Shown here one piece after another: positions 34,990-46,465 of a stretch of DNA of 64,000 bases (positions are counted from its first letter, which is position 1; each line of letters begins with the position of its first letter). Below the pieces are notes generated by a model, which had not been told where the DNA came from, searched no databases, and saw nothing but the letters and a program-made list of their open reading frames with translations. Both the position numbers and the translations under genes were made by a program. The stretch is taken from contig QRFJ01003076.1 of assembly GCA_006176705.1 (NCBI GenBank), positions 18,622 through 82,621 of the forward strand, in the 5' to 3' direction. This DNA comes from Cocos nucifera. Taxonomy: Eukaryota; Streptophyta; Magnoliopsida; Arecales; Arecaceae.

Positions 34990-36190
34990 GAAAAAAGAGG
35001 GGAAAGAGGCCGAAGCTTTAAGGCGAACCAGATTCTTCAGACTTTGGGCTGTCGGCTCTAGCCATCACCAAGGCTTGCTTTAGCCTAAGGATCTCCTCCT
35101 CAAGTTCCTTCTTCTAGAAGAGACCATCTACATATATTCTATTGGCGAGCTGAAACTTACCCTCGAGCTCTTGTTGTTATCTCCTTAAAACTTCAGACTC
35201 GGCCTCCAAATCCTCGATAGCCCGATGTCCATAAGCGAGCTGAATCTTTAGCCATTGAACCTCGGCCTGCTCCACCCCAACTGCCTCTAAAAGCTCACCA
35301 ATGGTCCTCTTCAAGAAGGCCATCTCCTCCGGCTCACCACTCATGTTGGCTCCCTGATTATTGTGAAATCGCTTTCAAAGATGAGCTGCCTCATCTCTAG
35401 CAACCTTGAGATCACCTTTAAGCCTGGACATCTTCTCCGCCTAGGTCACTTGAAAGCTATTATGCCAGTCCTCAGCATCTTGCAACTGGTTTTGAAGCCA
35501 AAAAACTTTATGGACCAGTTCGAGTCATACCAGGCCTTATCGGTAGACCACGGTGAGCTTCCTTCTAGAAGATGGATCTTTTCCCCGGCATCCTTCAGGT
35601 CAGCTTCAAGAGAACTGATCTTCACTGTCAGTGCCCAAGACTTATCGCTGGCATTTCTTTTGAGTTCGGCGACCTCCTTCTCCAAGCTGCCCTTTCGGAT
35701 ACTGAAGCTCACCACTTCTTTCATATGTAAGCCTCAAAGATGAGTGACCTTTTTGGTCACCTCAGAAGCATTCTTTCATGAGGCTCGAAGGTCGTCCTCT
35801 ATCTTCTTCAACTTCTTCCTCAGAAGATGAACTTTCTTCCTCATGTTCTTTATCAAGGGCTTTATCAGAACCCCCTGAGGTAGTGGATCAGTGTTGGTGG
35901 GAGACTGCATTCGAGATATGAAAAGTGCTCAAGGGTATGAAAAAAATTTACTTCATTTAATCAAAATTTTTGAGTACAAGACATACAAAAAAAAAAGAGT
36001 ACAACTACTCGAGGATCTCAACCTCAAAGGGTGGAGCCGGATCACTCTCAACTGCCTCAGGTTCCCAAACTAGCTTGGGTGCCTCTGTGGTAAGTTCAAA
36101 TGGGCCAGAAGTGGGCTCATCGAAGGAAAGATCGACTACAGCATTAGACATGTTGAGAATATGCGCTCTTCCCACATGGATCAGCATGGT
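34990..36190 (-). pseudogene. Gypsy antisense ORF region, distal part (coiled coil)
   Basis: Read on the minus strand. The longest open pieces are 36187-36005 (acidic, PAPPFEVEILE end) and 35724-35446, which reads SLEKEVAELKRNASDKSWAL and LEADLKDAGEKIHLLE, a clear heptad-rich coiled coil. Further coiled-coil text with stops extends to about 35,030. It resembles the antisense coiled-coil proteins of Tat-type elements. Whether it is the 3' exon of the same antisense gene as 36740-37614 or a separate ORF cannot be decided. Function unknown. Confidence 0.55.
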
Positions 36191-36739
36191 CGTCGGTGAT
36201 TAGCCAAGCAATCAAGAATGTACTTCTTAGAGATCTCTATAGAAGCATGATCAAATAAGTCAAGAAATAGAGAAGAAGAGAAGAAGAGATTTCTGAAAGA
36301 AAAGAGCTTTTATTTAGTTTATTTCAGCACTCTTACAATCTTGACCTATTTTCAGTATATATACTTTATAAAGGGTCAAGCCCAAGCTCATAGAAAAACT
36401 CTCCAAATTTAAATAACCCACATATACAAAATAATAACCCACGAAAACTGAGCCGGCCCAGTTTCAGACTGCATCGGCTAACCTACAAAAGGGTTGGCTA
36501 AGTCCCAGACTAAGCCAACCCAGTTATGTACTGTGCTAATAGTCTGAAAATGCTGCTCTCTATCTAGATTTTCCTCTAAGACCTAGCCGACCCAGTCCTG
36601 GACTGAGCCGACCTAGTTTTCAACTGAGCCGACTCAGTCTCAGAGTGAGCCGACCCAATTTTTGAACTTTACTATTGAGACTGATTCTTCTTTCGGCTTG
36701 CTTCCATCTTTTCATGACCTACCTTCTCATATTTTCAAA
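36191..36739. other. Gypsy 3' region without a recognisable ORF
   Basis: AT-rich stretch at 36,200-36,420, then copies of a short GAGCCGACCCAGT-like word between about 36,450 and 36,660 (CTGAGCCGAC repeated), which may be a small degenerate tandem repeat. No gene seen. Confidence 0.5.
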
Positions 36740-37614
36740 ACTTTTGAGTGCCACTTTTGAGCTCACAAGATGGTCCCACCTCCACGTCGTCTTCCTCCTC
36801 CTTCAGAATGTCGAGATTGAGCTTGAGGAACTTTCGGGCTATCCTATCTTCACAGAGGTCGAAACCCTTGATAAATGCTTCCTAACCGAGCTCGACATTC
36901 AAGTTCCGCATCTCGAGAGAGGTCTTAAACTCTTCCATGGCCCGGGTCATTGCCTCCAAGATCAACTTCACCATTTGGGTCTCCAGTTCGGTGACCCTAC
37001 TTTTGGCTTCCTTCCTCCTCTCCTCCTTTAGGGCCAATGTGGCCTTCAGTTCGACTGAGGCAAACTCCTCCTCGTGGAGCGTGTCTTAGACTTTCAATAT
37101 CTATTGCCTTCTCCTCGATAAGATGCTCGACCTCGTCAACCCTCTCTTGAAGACAACGGACCTCGGCTTGAAGGTCCTCCTGGGCCTTCTAGGCCTCCGC
37201 ATCCTGACGATGTGCCCTCTTGATGTGAGCGAGCATCTGATGATCTGACTACAATAAATGATAGATGTTAAAAAAAAAAGAAAAAAAAAAGAGAAAAGAA
37301 GAAGGAGACAAAAGAAAGAGTCAAGCAATGGAGCAATCACCTTGAGGATGGTTTCAAGAGAACTCTAGATAAGCTGCTATGGATCCAGGTCGGCCATCTA
37401 GTCCACCACCTCGGGCATGGCAAACCTATCGACAAGATCCCAGATGATCTCCAGGTTGTCGAAGGGATCCTCCCCTCATTCGTTATCGTTGCCATCCGAT
37501 CCACCTAAGCGAGCCATGTAGGACGTCTTCGCAACAACTTTCTTTTTCCTTCCCTCTCCTATCGCTTTCCTGATAGAAAGCTCCAAAACCTGATCCCTGC
37601 TGGAGGGACCAGAG
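36740..37614 (-). pseudogene. Gypsy antisense ORF, middle part (interrupted by copia C)
   Basis: Minus-strand reading from 37614 passes through LELSIRKAIGEGRKKKVV, then NLEIIWDLVDRFAMPEVVD near 37,430. A coiled coil follows: HQMLAHIKRAHRQDAEA and LQAEVRCLQERVDEVEHLIE, near 37,100-37,240. Across the copia C insertion this frame joins the minus-strand frame ending at 48728 without a shift. Internal stops are present. The basic KKKK block could be a nuclear localisation signal, which is inference. Confidence 0.68.
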
Positions 37615-39556
37615 TGTTAGATATATATGCCCTAGAAGATAGAATTGGCTGACACTTGTAATACACTTCTAGGGGCAAAATTATAATTTTGACTATAAAT
37701 AATAAAATAGGTTTTTTTTCTATCACAAATGTGTATTTAGTGTCTGTGATACATCCCTTAAGTTAATAGTATTAATAATTCATATTTTCAAGAGTTAAAA
37801 ATTTAAGATATGAATTTTCATTTATTAACTCATAAAATGCTCCTGACCATAAGATCATCATGAGGATGGTGATCGATCTGGAAGGTTAGTATATAATCAC
37901 TTCTTTATAGTAGATGAGTCTTGAATCAATGGTGTAGAAACACTAGAGCAAGAGTACAGATACTCATTAGAGAATGAGGGCACTGAGCGTAACCACCTCG
38001 AGTAGTCAGAAGGAAGTATACCTTCTCATCGATGACTGACTCGAAGCTGTAGTAGTGTGTCTGGTTCATTAACCTGAGGTGCATCGACAGTTCACCTTGA
38101 GGGTATTATAGTTTGACTACACCATGACTCGATTTCCTAGTCATTCAAAATCCTGAGGTGTATGTTGGCTATAGCATGTTCATTGTAGGAATTGGATTGC
38201 ACCAAGAGAGAATCTATCTACCTCGGTAGAAGAGGAGCAACCCTATGATGATCATGGGAATCAAGTCCATAAGCCCATGGCCATGGCAGAGAGTGAAATA
38301 ATAGAAAGAGTTTCTATTAAGGTTTTCACATCGGACTTGAATCGAATGATTAAATCATATGATAGAAATTAGAGTTTGACGAGTTCACCTTAACCCAAAT
38401 CTTATCGGGGCTCAAGATAGAAGAACTTAATCACACAAGTAACTACACTGAGAGGTTTATTTTTAGTTTTGATGGGTTGCCACTATATACTGCTAGGTGT
38501 GACTGAAAGATTTTAGGAGCAATTAGAATGATTTAGATGATCGATCATTCCAGTTGTCTGAATCAGAAGAGTTCTGATCCATTGAAAAAAGTTTTGATGA
38601 TGTCAATGATGGAGATCATGACATATCCCATTATCATATAGAATTGAACCTAACTAGGTCACACAAATAAGGGTTTAGATCTGAATATCATCAATTAGAC
38701 TAACCTAGTTCAATTGATTTGAATTAGATTCAATTAGGTTCAAGAAAATCGTGCTAGCACACGATTGAACCTAACATTCTTCTTTTACTATCATTAAAAG
38801 TTGTCTCGACTGAGCCAAATATATTTTTGCTCACTCAAGTATCTTTATTTGATCTGACTGAAGCTTGTCCAGATCAGAAAAGAGTTATCTTAATTTATGA
38901 GATAAATTTGAGATAACACCTGCTATTTTTCATCACCTGCTAATTCTTGTCCTTTGACTTTGGTCAAACATTGACCTTTGACCCTTAGACATCTGCCCAT
39001 GTGTCATACACTTATTGGAGAGCAGATAGGAGCTTGTCCACTTACTAGAATTTAGAAAGGAGGGGGTGCATGTCTAGGATGGCGTGCGCCCATGGATAGG
39101 GATGCTTGGAGTCCCATGCGGATGGGACTCCAGGTTGCTTCTAAGATTCAACTTAGGTGACCCTTTCCTATAGACTCTGACTAGTCTTAGGCGCCATCTA
39201 AAGATGAATTTATGGGACTCTCATCTGATTAGATTAGATGATATCATTCTATCAATTAGATTTAGATCTGATTGCACGAAGCAATGCGATTGGCCGGGAT
39301 GATGTGGCACTGCATGGCGCAGCAGGGTCTATAAATAAACCCTATCTGCACCCAACTTTCATAGAGTTTCCCTTAGCCCATTCCCTAAGGCTATCCCTCT
39401 CCCTCCTCTATGCTATCTTCTGATCCTCTCTCTCCTCTCCATGCCCAAGGAAAGTTGGGCATCAGTTTGGTGCGATCCAGGCAGGAAAAGGCTGACGAGA
39501 AAGGAAGAAGGTAGCACTGCTGTAGAGACGACTGCTGATCTTCAGAAGGAGTTTTA

Positions 39557-39581
39557 NNNNNNNNNNNNNNNNNNNNNNNNN
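39557..39581. other. Assembly gap, 25 N
   Basis: Exactly 25 N, a conventional minimum placeholder. It lies inside the LTR next to inverted sequence, so the join is suspect. Confidence 0.98.
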
Positions 39582-40569
39582 ATGAGAAGTGGAGAGGGCC
39601 ATATTAACTCACATTTTATAGTGCCATAAATGGGGAGGAGGGCCTTATCAGAAATATAAATATATAAAACTAGTTAGATCTGCATTATATATCTCAATAT
39701 ATTAAATTTGATCTAACTTAATACATGTTTTATATACATCTCATGTATCATGCATGCATATTTTTTAGATCTAAATTATCTCATAATTATCTAAAAAATT
39801 AGATTTAAATTGATTACATCAAAATAAATTCTAATCTAGTCAACTTTGTAGAACTATTCTACAACTAGTCTAGACATGTAATTATCATATCTCATATGAT
39901 CTAAAATTTAAATAATTTTATTTTTTATTTTTTAGATCCTCTTATAATATTTATAATCATTAAAAAATAAAAAATAAAAAGATCTAAAATTATAATTTAA
40001 TCAAAATAAATCATGATTATGCAAAACTATGTATAGAACTATTCTATTTTACAACTAGTCATGCATATTATAGAACATAGATCTATATTATTTAATTTTA
40101 ATTTTTCTTAATTTTAGATGTAATCATATCTCATGTGATATATGAAATCACCAATTATTAGATCAAAATAAATTAAAAAATAGATCTAAATAATTTTTAT
40201 TGAACCTGGCTCTGATACCAGTTGAAGGAAAATTCTGATTTTTTAGATTAGGTTCGTTCAGATCTAATTGGATCAAGAGAGATATTTTAAAAATTTCTCT
40301 CAAGCATCCATATTAAATTTGAGATATTTTAGATCTAATTTTATAGATCTAATAAATAGAGAATATAATTACAAATTAAATCTAATTTAATTTATACCTT
40401 GATGTGGGTAATCCGATTATCCTTTGATGATCGTGCTGATTGCCTGAGGTTCTGGATCTAGCCATGCAAGCGCCTGGCCTCTACTGGTATCCACTCAGAT
40501 TGGATCTGAAGATCTTCTCCTTCTTTATCACCTCTCCAAAAAAGTTCAGACATCTGATCTAATTCTGGA
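39582..40569 (-). repeat. Inverted copia leader plus LTR tail
   Basis: Reverse complement of a copia leader (39582-40222) and LTR end (40223-about 40569). The reversed primer site GGCTCTGATACCA is at 40208-40220 and the reversed LTR end TGAAGGAA starts at 40223. It belongs to a related but diverged subfamily and lacks most of the leader stem structure. Together with the forward leader from 40621 it makes a long imperfect inverted repeat. Confidence 0.88.
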
Positions 40570-40622
40570 GTGATATTTATCTGAACGAACCTGGACCGAA
40601 AAATCAGGATTTTCCCTTCAAC

Positions 40623-40635
40623 TGGTATCAGAGCC
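40623..40635 (+). other. Primer binding site of copia C
   Basis: TGGTATCAGAGCC, the exact complement of the initiator tRNA-Met 3' end, 2 bases after the LTR end. Confidence 0.95.
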
Positions 40636-41195
40636 ATGGTTCTAAAAATATTTAGATCTGAATTTTAAATTTATTTTAATTAAAAAATAATTGATTTTAG
40701 ATGTCACATGAGATGTGATCAGATCTGAAAATCAGAAAAAATTAAAATTAAATGATTTGGATCTAAGATTAGAAGATATGCATGACTAGTTCTAGAATAG
40801 AATAGTTCTATAGAATAGTCTTGCATGTTTTCAATTTAATCTTGATTAAATCATATTTTAGATCTATTTATTTACTATTTTTTGATATTATAATGGTTAT
40901 AATAACATCTAAAAAATAGCAAATAAAAATTATTTAATTTTAAACATCATATGAGATATGATTGATGCATGTCTAGACTAGTTGTAGAATAGTTCTACAT
41001 AGTTGTCTAGATTAGAATTTATTTTGATTAAGATCAATTTAAATCTAATTTTTTAGATTATTATGAGATAATTTAGATCTGAAAATATGCATGATTCGAT
41101 ACATGAGATGTATGCAAAATATGCCATGATTAGATCTACTTTGTATATGAGATATATGATATAGATCTGATACTATTTTGTAGTATTGAATGTTC

Positions 41196-41320
41196 CTGAT
41201 TAAGGCGTTCCTCTTGGCCGTCCGGTCATAAGAACGAAGAAGGGTTTAAAGGCCCTCTCTTCCCATTCGATGGGGTGTTCTTATGATGTGTAGGGGTGCT
41301 GCGTGTTCGTCCTTAATCAG
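41196..41320 (+). other. Conserved nested stem structure in the copia leader (copy C, perfect)
   Basis: Outer CTGATTAAGG (41196-41205) with CCTTAATCAG (41311-41320), inner TCATAAGAAC (41226-41235) with GTTCTTATGA (41277-41286), terminal CCCAT (41262-41266) with ATGGG (41270-41274). All pairs are Watson-Crick. Same layout in A (1734-1856), B (13613-13735) and D (53739-53863). Confidence 0.65.
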
Positions 41321-42495
41321 AAATCCCAAAACTTACTTTCTGCAAAACCCTAGATCCTGAAACCCTAGGATTTATTGTGCATATTTTGTTTATGAACCCT
41401 ACTTAATTAAGAATTAAGTTTATGGAATATTAATTAGGTCTAAAATTGAGAATTTCAGATCTAAGACATATTCATAATACTGGGTTCGGGCTTGGGTAGC
41501 TCAATTAGGTCTAAGCGGTTGATCAAACCGAATCAAGAGTTGGTTAGATGGGATCAACAATGCTTAAATTGACCAGCCTAATAGGATTAAGTCTGGGTCA
41601 AGATCGAGTCACGATCAAGCAAGACCTAATTAGGCTCAGAGGTTAGAGTCTGGATTGTAGGCTAACCCAATTGGTTCTGACTCAACAATTTGGTGTCTAA
41701 GGTAAGTTTGGCACATACGACCGACTGGTTTTTAATTGGAAGCTACTCGACCTGAATGCATTCTTGTACGAGTTAATGGCATATTCCTTCCACCGGTCTC
41801 ACTTACCTGGCCATATCTGTTGACACAGTTCTGATCTGAGGTGGTCAATAATCCGAGCTAACCCATGCCACTAGGTTAGTCATAATTGTTATGACTAAGC
41901 CAAGTCTAGTTTAATGAGACCTGAATCAATTCTCCCTAAGAAAAGATTAAGTCTGAGGTCTTCCACCATTGTAGATGTGCGGGCCCTTCCCGGGGTTGAT
42001 TGTTCTCGGCTGGATACAGTGGCTCAGTTGCACCGGGAAGATGCAACCATGTCTATTAGGCATTGGATGCTATGGGCTGGAGGATGAGTTGGGCTCAATA
42101 TTTTGGATACGGTGAGAGACTCAATTAGGAACCCAGTCTATGCAAATGGTGGGTCTGACTTAACTAAGGAGTGGATCAATATTTCGGATACGGTGAGATT
42201 CATGAATTAGAGACCAAGTTTGGGTGCACCATGATTAGAGAATCATTGAACAAGAGTTGTTCACTCATTGGCTAACCCATCACCAATAACTGTTAGGTGA
42301 GGTGATGAGTCAGTTGGTGAGACCGCACCACCCACTAGAAATCATTAATCATGGAGATTTTTGCATCTCTACAGAGGGAGTGTAGGGATCCGAGAAAATA
42401 GTGGGAGCTAATTTGTTTAAAAATAAAATCCCTAAATAAATTGGTCAAGTCAAAATTACAGTATCTAACTAGAATCTTTGACTCTCTACAGGAAA

Positions 42496-43330
42496 ATGTC
42501 TGCGTCCAACCCATTGGCACGTATCCTGGACACACATAGACTGACCGGACCCAATTATAAAGATTGGCTCAGGAACTACAAAATTATTTTGGGTTCTGAG
42601 AAAGTTAACCCATGTTTTGGACCAGGACCCTCCCACCTTACCAGCCCGTCCATCTGTTGAACAGAGAGCGTCTCTGAAAAAATGGATAGACGAAGATAAT
42701 AAGGCCAGATATTACATGTTGGGCTCGATGTCTGATGAGCTCCAGCGCCAACATGAAGGATATCGGGACTGCTCGCCAAATGTTGGCTCACCTGCAGGAG
42801 ATGTTTGGTGAACAGAGTCGCGCAGCCAAATATCAAGTCACGAAATGACTTTTTAAGGCTAAGATGCGTGATGGGCAGTCAGTCCAAGATCACTGTCTGA
42901 CAATGATCAAGGACATGAAAGAGCTTGAGAAGCTCGGTGTGAAGTTGGACTTGGACCTGCAGAACGATATTATTCTGCAATCCTTGACTGATGCATATGG
43001 GCAATTCATCATGAATTACCACATGCATAAACTTCAGAATTCCTTGGCCGAATTAATGAATATGCTGGTTACCGCTGAGCTTTCTATGAAAGGTTCTAAA
43101 GGCTCAGTTCTTGCTATGGAACGGACTTCTTCCAAAAGAAAGTCTTATGGAAAGAAAAAGAAGTCTGTGAAAAAGCAAAAGGTGGAAGGATCAAAGAAGA
43201 AGAAGGCAGAGCCGAAGAAGAAAGGCCGATGTCAAAGGAAAGTGTTTCCATTGCAACAGCGACGGCCATTGGAAGCGGAACTGCCCTACTTACCTGGCCA
43301 CCCTGAAGAACAAGAAGGAAGGTCCTTCTG
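42496..43330 (+). pseudogene. gag: Copia C gag, broken by small indels
   Basis: Starts MSASNPLARILDTHRL; YKDWLRNYKIIL follows. An extra A near 42601 and an extra G near 42758 shift the frame. TGA at 42846-42848 falls at the same codon as in copia A and F. From 42864 the frame is open: MRDGQSVQDHCL, LTDAYGQFIMNYHMHKL, then a lysine-rich segment. A 1-bp insertion near 43220 precedes the knuckle, which in the other frame still shows the CFHC...H...C pattern near 43245-43290. Product: capsid/nucleocapsid of the particle. Confidence 0.9.
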
Positions 43331-46300
43331 GAGGTATGCTCGTTATTGAGTCTAACCTTACGGTTTCTTCTGCATCCAGTTGGGTGCTTGACTCTGGTTC
43401 TAGTGCTCATCTGTGCACTTCTATGCAGGGTCTTGAGGATAGCAGGAGGCTGAGGGATGGAGACATGATCCTACGCATCGGTAATGGAGCAAGAGTTGCT
43501 GCAGTAGCCGTGGGAACATACCCTCTTCGATTACCATCTGGTTTAGACTTAGTTTTGAAAGACTGTTATTATTGTGCCTGCAGCTAGCAGGAATTTGATT
43601 TCTGTTTCATGCTTAGCACAAGAAGGTTATGTGATCACCTTCTTTAAGGACCATTGTAACATTCTTTATGAAAGAAATAAAATTGCAAATGGTTTTCTTA
43701 TTAATGGTCTTTATCAGCTACATATTGATGTACCTATTCTAACTATCGAGCAAAACGTGAATGCCAAACGACCTAGGGATAGTCCAAACGACAGATATCT
43801 ATGGCACCTGAGATTAGGTCATATAGCAGAAGATAGGATCAACAAATTGGAGAAAAATGGGCTATTGAGTCCATTGACTTTCGAGTCATATCCAACTTGT
43901 GAATCTTGTCTTCAAGGCAAAATGACTAAACTCCCTTTTGTTGGACATGGGGAGAGGGCCACAGATCTCCTTGCCCTAGTACATACTGATGTGTGCGGCC
44001 CATTTGATGTGCCGGCTAGAGGCAATTTTGTCTACTTCATTACCTTTACCGATGATCTGTCTAGGTATGGGTATGTGTATCTTATGAGACACAAGTCTGA
44101 AGCTTTTGAAAAGTTCAAAGAATTCAGACATGAAGTAGAAAAACAAACTGGAAAAACCCATTAAGGTTCTTCGATCAGATCGAGGAGGTGAATACCTTAG
44201 CCGGAAATTCCTAGACTATCTAAAGGAAAATGGCATAGTCTCTCAATGGACTCCACCAGGAACACCTCAACTCAACGGGGTTTCAGAATGGAGAAATCGG
44301 ACTCTATTGGATATGGTTCGATCCATGATGAGCTTCACAGACCTCCCTGATTTTCTTTGGGGACACTCATTGTTAACTTCAATCTTATCTACTGAATAGG
44401 GTTCCCTCTAAAACCGTTCCTACCACACCGTATGAGATATGGCACGGTAAGAAACCAAGTCTGAGTCATCTCAGAATTTGGGGTTGTCCGGCTCATGTCA
44501 AAAGACAACAAGCGGACAAGTTAGAGTTTAGGTCCTTTAGAGCTCGATTCATAGGATATCCTAAAGAGTCATTAGGATACTATTTCTACATTCCAGAAGA
44601 CCACAATGTGATTGTGAGTCGACATGCCATCTTTCTTGAAAAATAGTTTATTCAAGATAGCGGCATTGGAAAATAGATCAAGCTTGATGAGAAAGTCTCA
44701 CAAGTAGAACGAGCTAAGGACCAAGTTGGAACCAAATCAGGTTGAGCCAATAAGAACACTACCTCCTCCACCTCGTAGATCGGAAAGAGTTTTCCCATCC
44801 CCCTGAAAGATACTTAGGTATTATTTCAGAGGAAGTAGAGAAAATGTTCCTCGTAGGTAATGGTGCTCATGGTGATGATCCCAAAACCTACAACGAGGCG
44901 ATATCAGATATCGACTCCGAGAAATGGCTAGAGGCAATGCAGTCAGAAATTGACTCGATGCACTCAAACCAAGTCTGGACCTTGGTAGATCCACCAGAAG
45001 GTATAGTACCTATTGGGTGTAAATGGATCTTCAAGAGAAAGATTGGTGCAGATGGGAATGTGGAGACATTCAAGGCTAGACTAGTGGCAAAAGGTTATAG
45101 TCAACGCGAAGGCATTGACTATCAGGATACCTTTTCCCCAGTGGCTATGCTAAAATCCATCCGCACATTGCTTGCCGTTGCAGCCTATTTCGATTATGAA
45201 ATATGGCAAATGGACGTGAAAACGGCATTCCTTAAATGGATATCTTGAGGAAGATATCTATATGGAACAGCCGCTAGGTTTCACATCCAGTGATACTGAT
45301 CACAAGGTTTGCAAGCTGCAAAGGTCCATATATGGACTTAAGCAAGCATCTCGGAGCTGGAACACTCGTTTCAATGATGTGATCAAAAAGTTTGGTTTCA
45401 TCAAAAATGAAGAGGAACCATGTGTTTTCAAAAAGGTCAGTGGGAGCGCTGTTGTCTTCCTCGTATTGTACGTGGATGACATCCTCCTTATTGGGAATGA
45501 TATTCCCATGTTGACGATCAGTCAAAATGTGGTTGTCCAAGGAATTCTCCATGAAAGACCTAGGTGAAGCATCCTTTATTCTAGGAATTAAGGTCTATAG
45601 GGATAGACCGAATAGGATGCTAGGACTTTCACAGAAGATGTACATAGAGGAAAGTACTAAAGAGGTTTAGTATGGAAAACTCTAAGAGGGGATTAATACC
45701 CTTCAGACATGGTATTCATCTTTCCAAGAAGATGTGCCCTAGCACACCTGAGGAAATAGAACGCATGAGCAAGATCCCTTATGCTTCTGCAATAGGGAGC
45801 CTCATGTATGCCATGCTATGTACACGACCTGATATAGCCCATGCTGTGAGTGTCACAAGCAGATATCAGTCAAATCCAGGTGAAGAACACTGGACTTCTG
45901 TGAAATGTATCCTTAAGTACTTGAGAAGAACTAAGGATATGATGTTGGTCTTTGGTAATGGAGAACTCCAAGTCCAGGGATACACAGACTCAGGATTTCA
46001 TGTCTGATATAGATGATCGAAAGTCGACATCTGGGAGTCTGTTTGTGTGCAATGGTGGTGCTGTCAGCTGGAAGAGTTCCAAGCAAACGTGATAGCAGAT
46101 TCCACCATGGAAGCAGAATATATCGCTGCATCAGAGGCTGCGAAGGAAGCATTCTGGTACAAGAAGTTTGCTGCAGAAATCGGAGTAATGCCATCAGATG
46201 CCATTCCTCTATACTGCGACAACAATGGCGCCATAGCCCTTGCTAAGGAGCCGAGGTCTCACCAGAAATCCAAGCATATTGAGCGGCGATACCACCTCAT

Positions 46301-46451
46301 CCGCGATTACCTCGAGAAGGGTTACGTCGAGGTCAAGAGAGTCAACTCCACAGATAATGTGGCAGACCCACTTACAAAGCCGTTGGGCCAGCAGAAGATC
46401 GAAGCCCACCTTGAGAAGATGGGACTTAGACTTGTAGCCAATTGGCTTTAG
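43331..46451 (+). pseudogene. pol: Copia C pol (protease, integrase, RT, RNase H), nearly intact motifs
   Basis: Protease: WVLDSGSSAHLC near 43380. Pre-integrase: YLWHLRLGH near 43797, CESCLQGK near 43900. Integrase: HTDVCGPFD near 43983, RSDRGGEY near 44175 and GVSEWRNR near 44280, all three acidic residues present. RT: KRKIGADGNVETFKARLVA near 45030, DVKTAFL near 45213, YVDDI at 45469-45483. RNase H: EAEYIAASEAA near 46110, LYCDNNGAIALAKEP near 46210, ending at TAG 46449-46451. Lesions are mainly single-base gains or losses (about 43573, 44155, 45230, 45525, 45654, 45990, 46085) plus a TAG near 44644. Some may be sequencing errors. Confidence 0.93.
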
Positions 46452-46454
46452 GAC

Positions 46455-46465
46455 AAGTGGGAGAT
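46455..46465 (+). other. Polypurine tract of copia C
   Basis: AAGTGGGAGAT immediately before the 3' LTR. Confidence 0.75.

Larger units (their letters stand above)
37615..40620 (+). repeat. 5' LTR of copia C, with gap and inverted segment
   Basis: Starts TGTTAGATATATATG and ends TTTTCCCTTCA at the PBS. Forward LTR sequence is normal to 39556, then a 25-N gap, then inverted sequence to about 40569, then about 50 bp of forward LTR tail. TATA box TATAAATA at 39330-39337. Perfect U3 hairpin GGAGTCCCAT/ATGGGACTCC at 39108-39131. Clearly more divergent from its own 3' LTR than that LTR is from the LTR at 50881. Confidence 0.88.
40621..42495 (+). other. Copia C leader
   Basis: Homologous to the other copia leaders and almost identical to 53167-54767. 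No ORF of note. Contains the PBS and the perfect stem structure described separately. Confidence 0.88.

Noticed and set aside
40208..40220. tRNA-Met gene fragment (GGCTCTGATACCA)
   Set aside because: It is the reversed retrotransposon primer binding site inside inverted LTR/leader sequence; no cloverleaf surrounds it.
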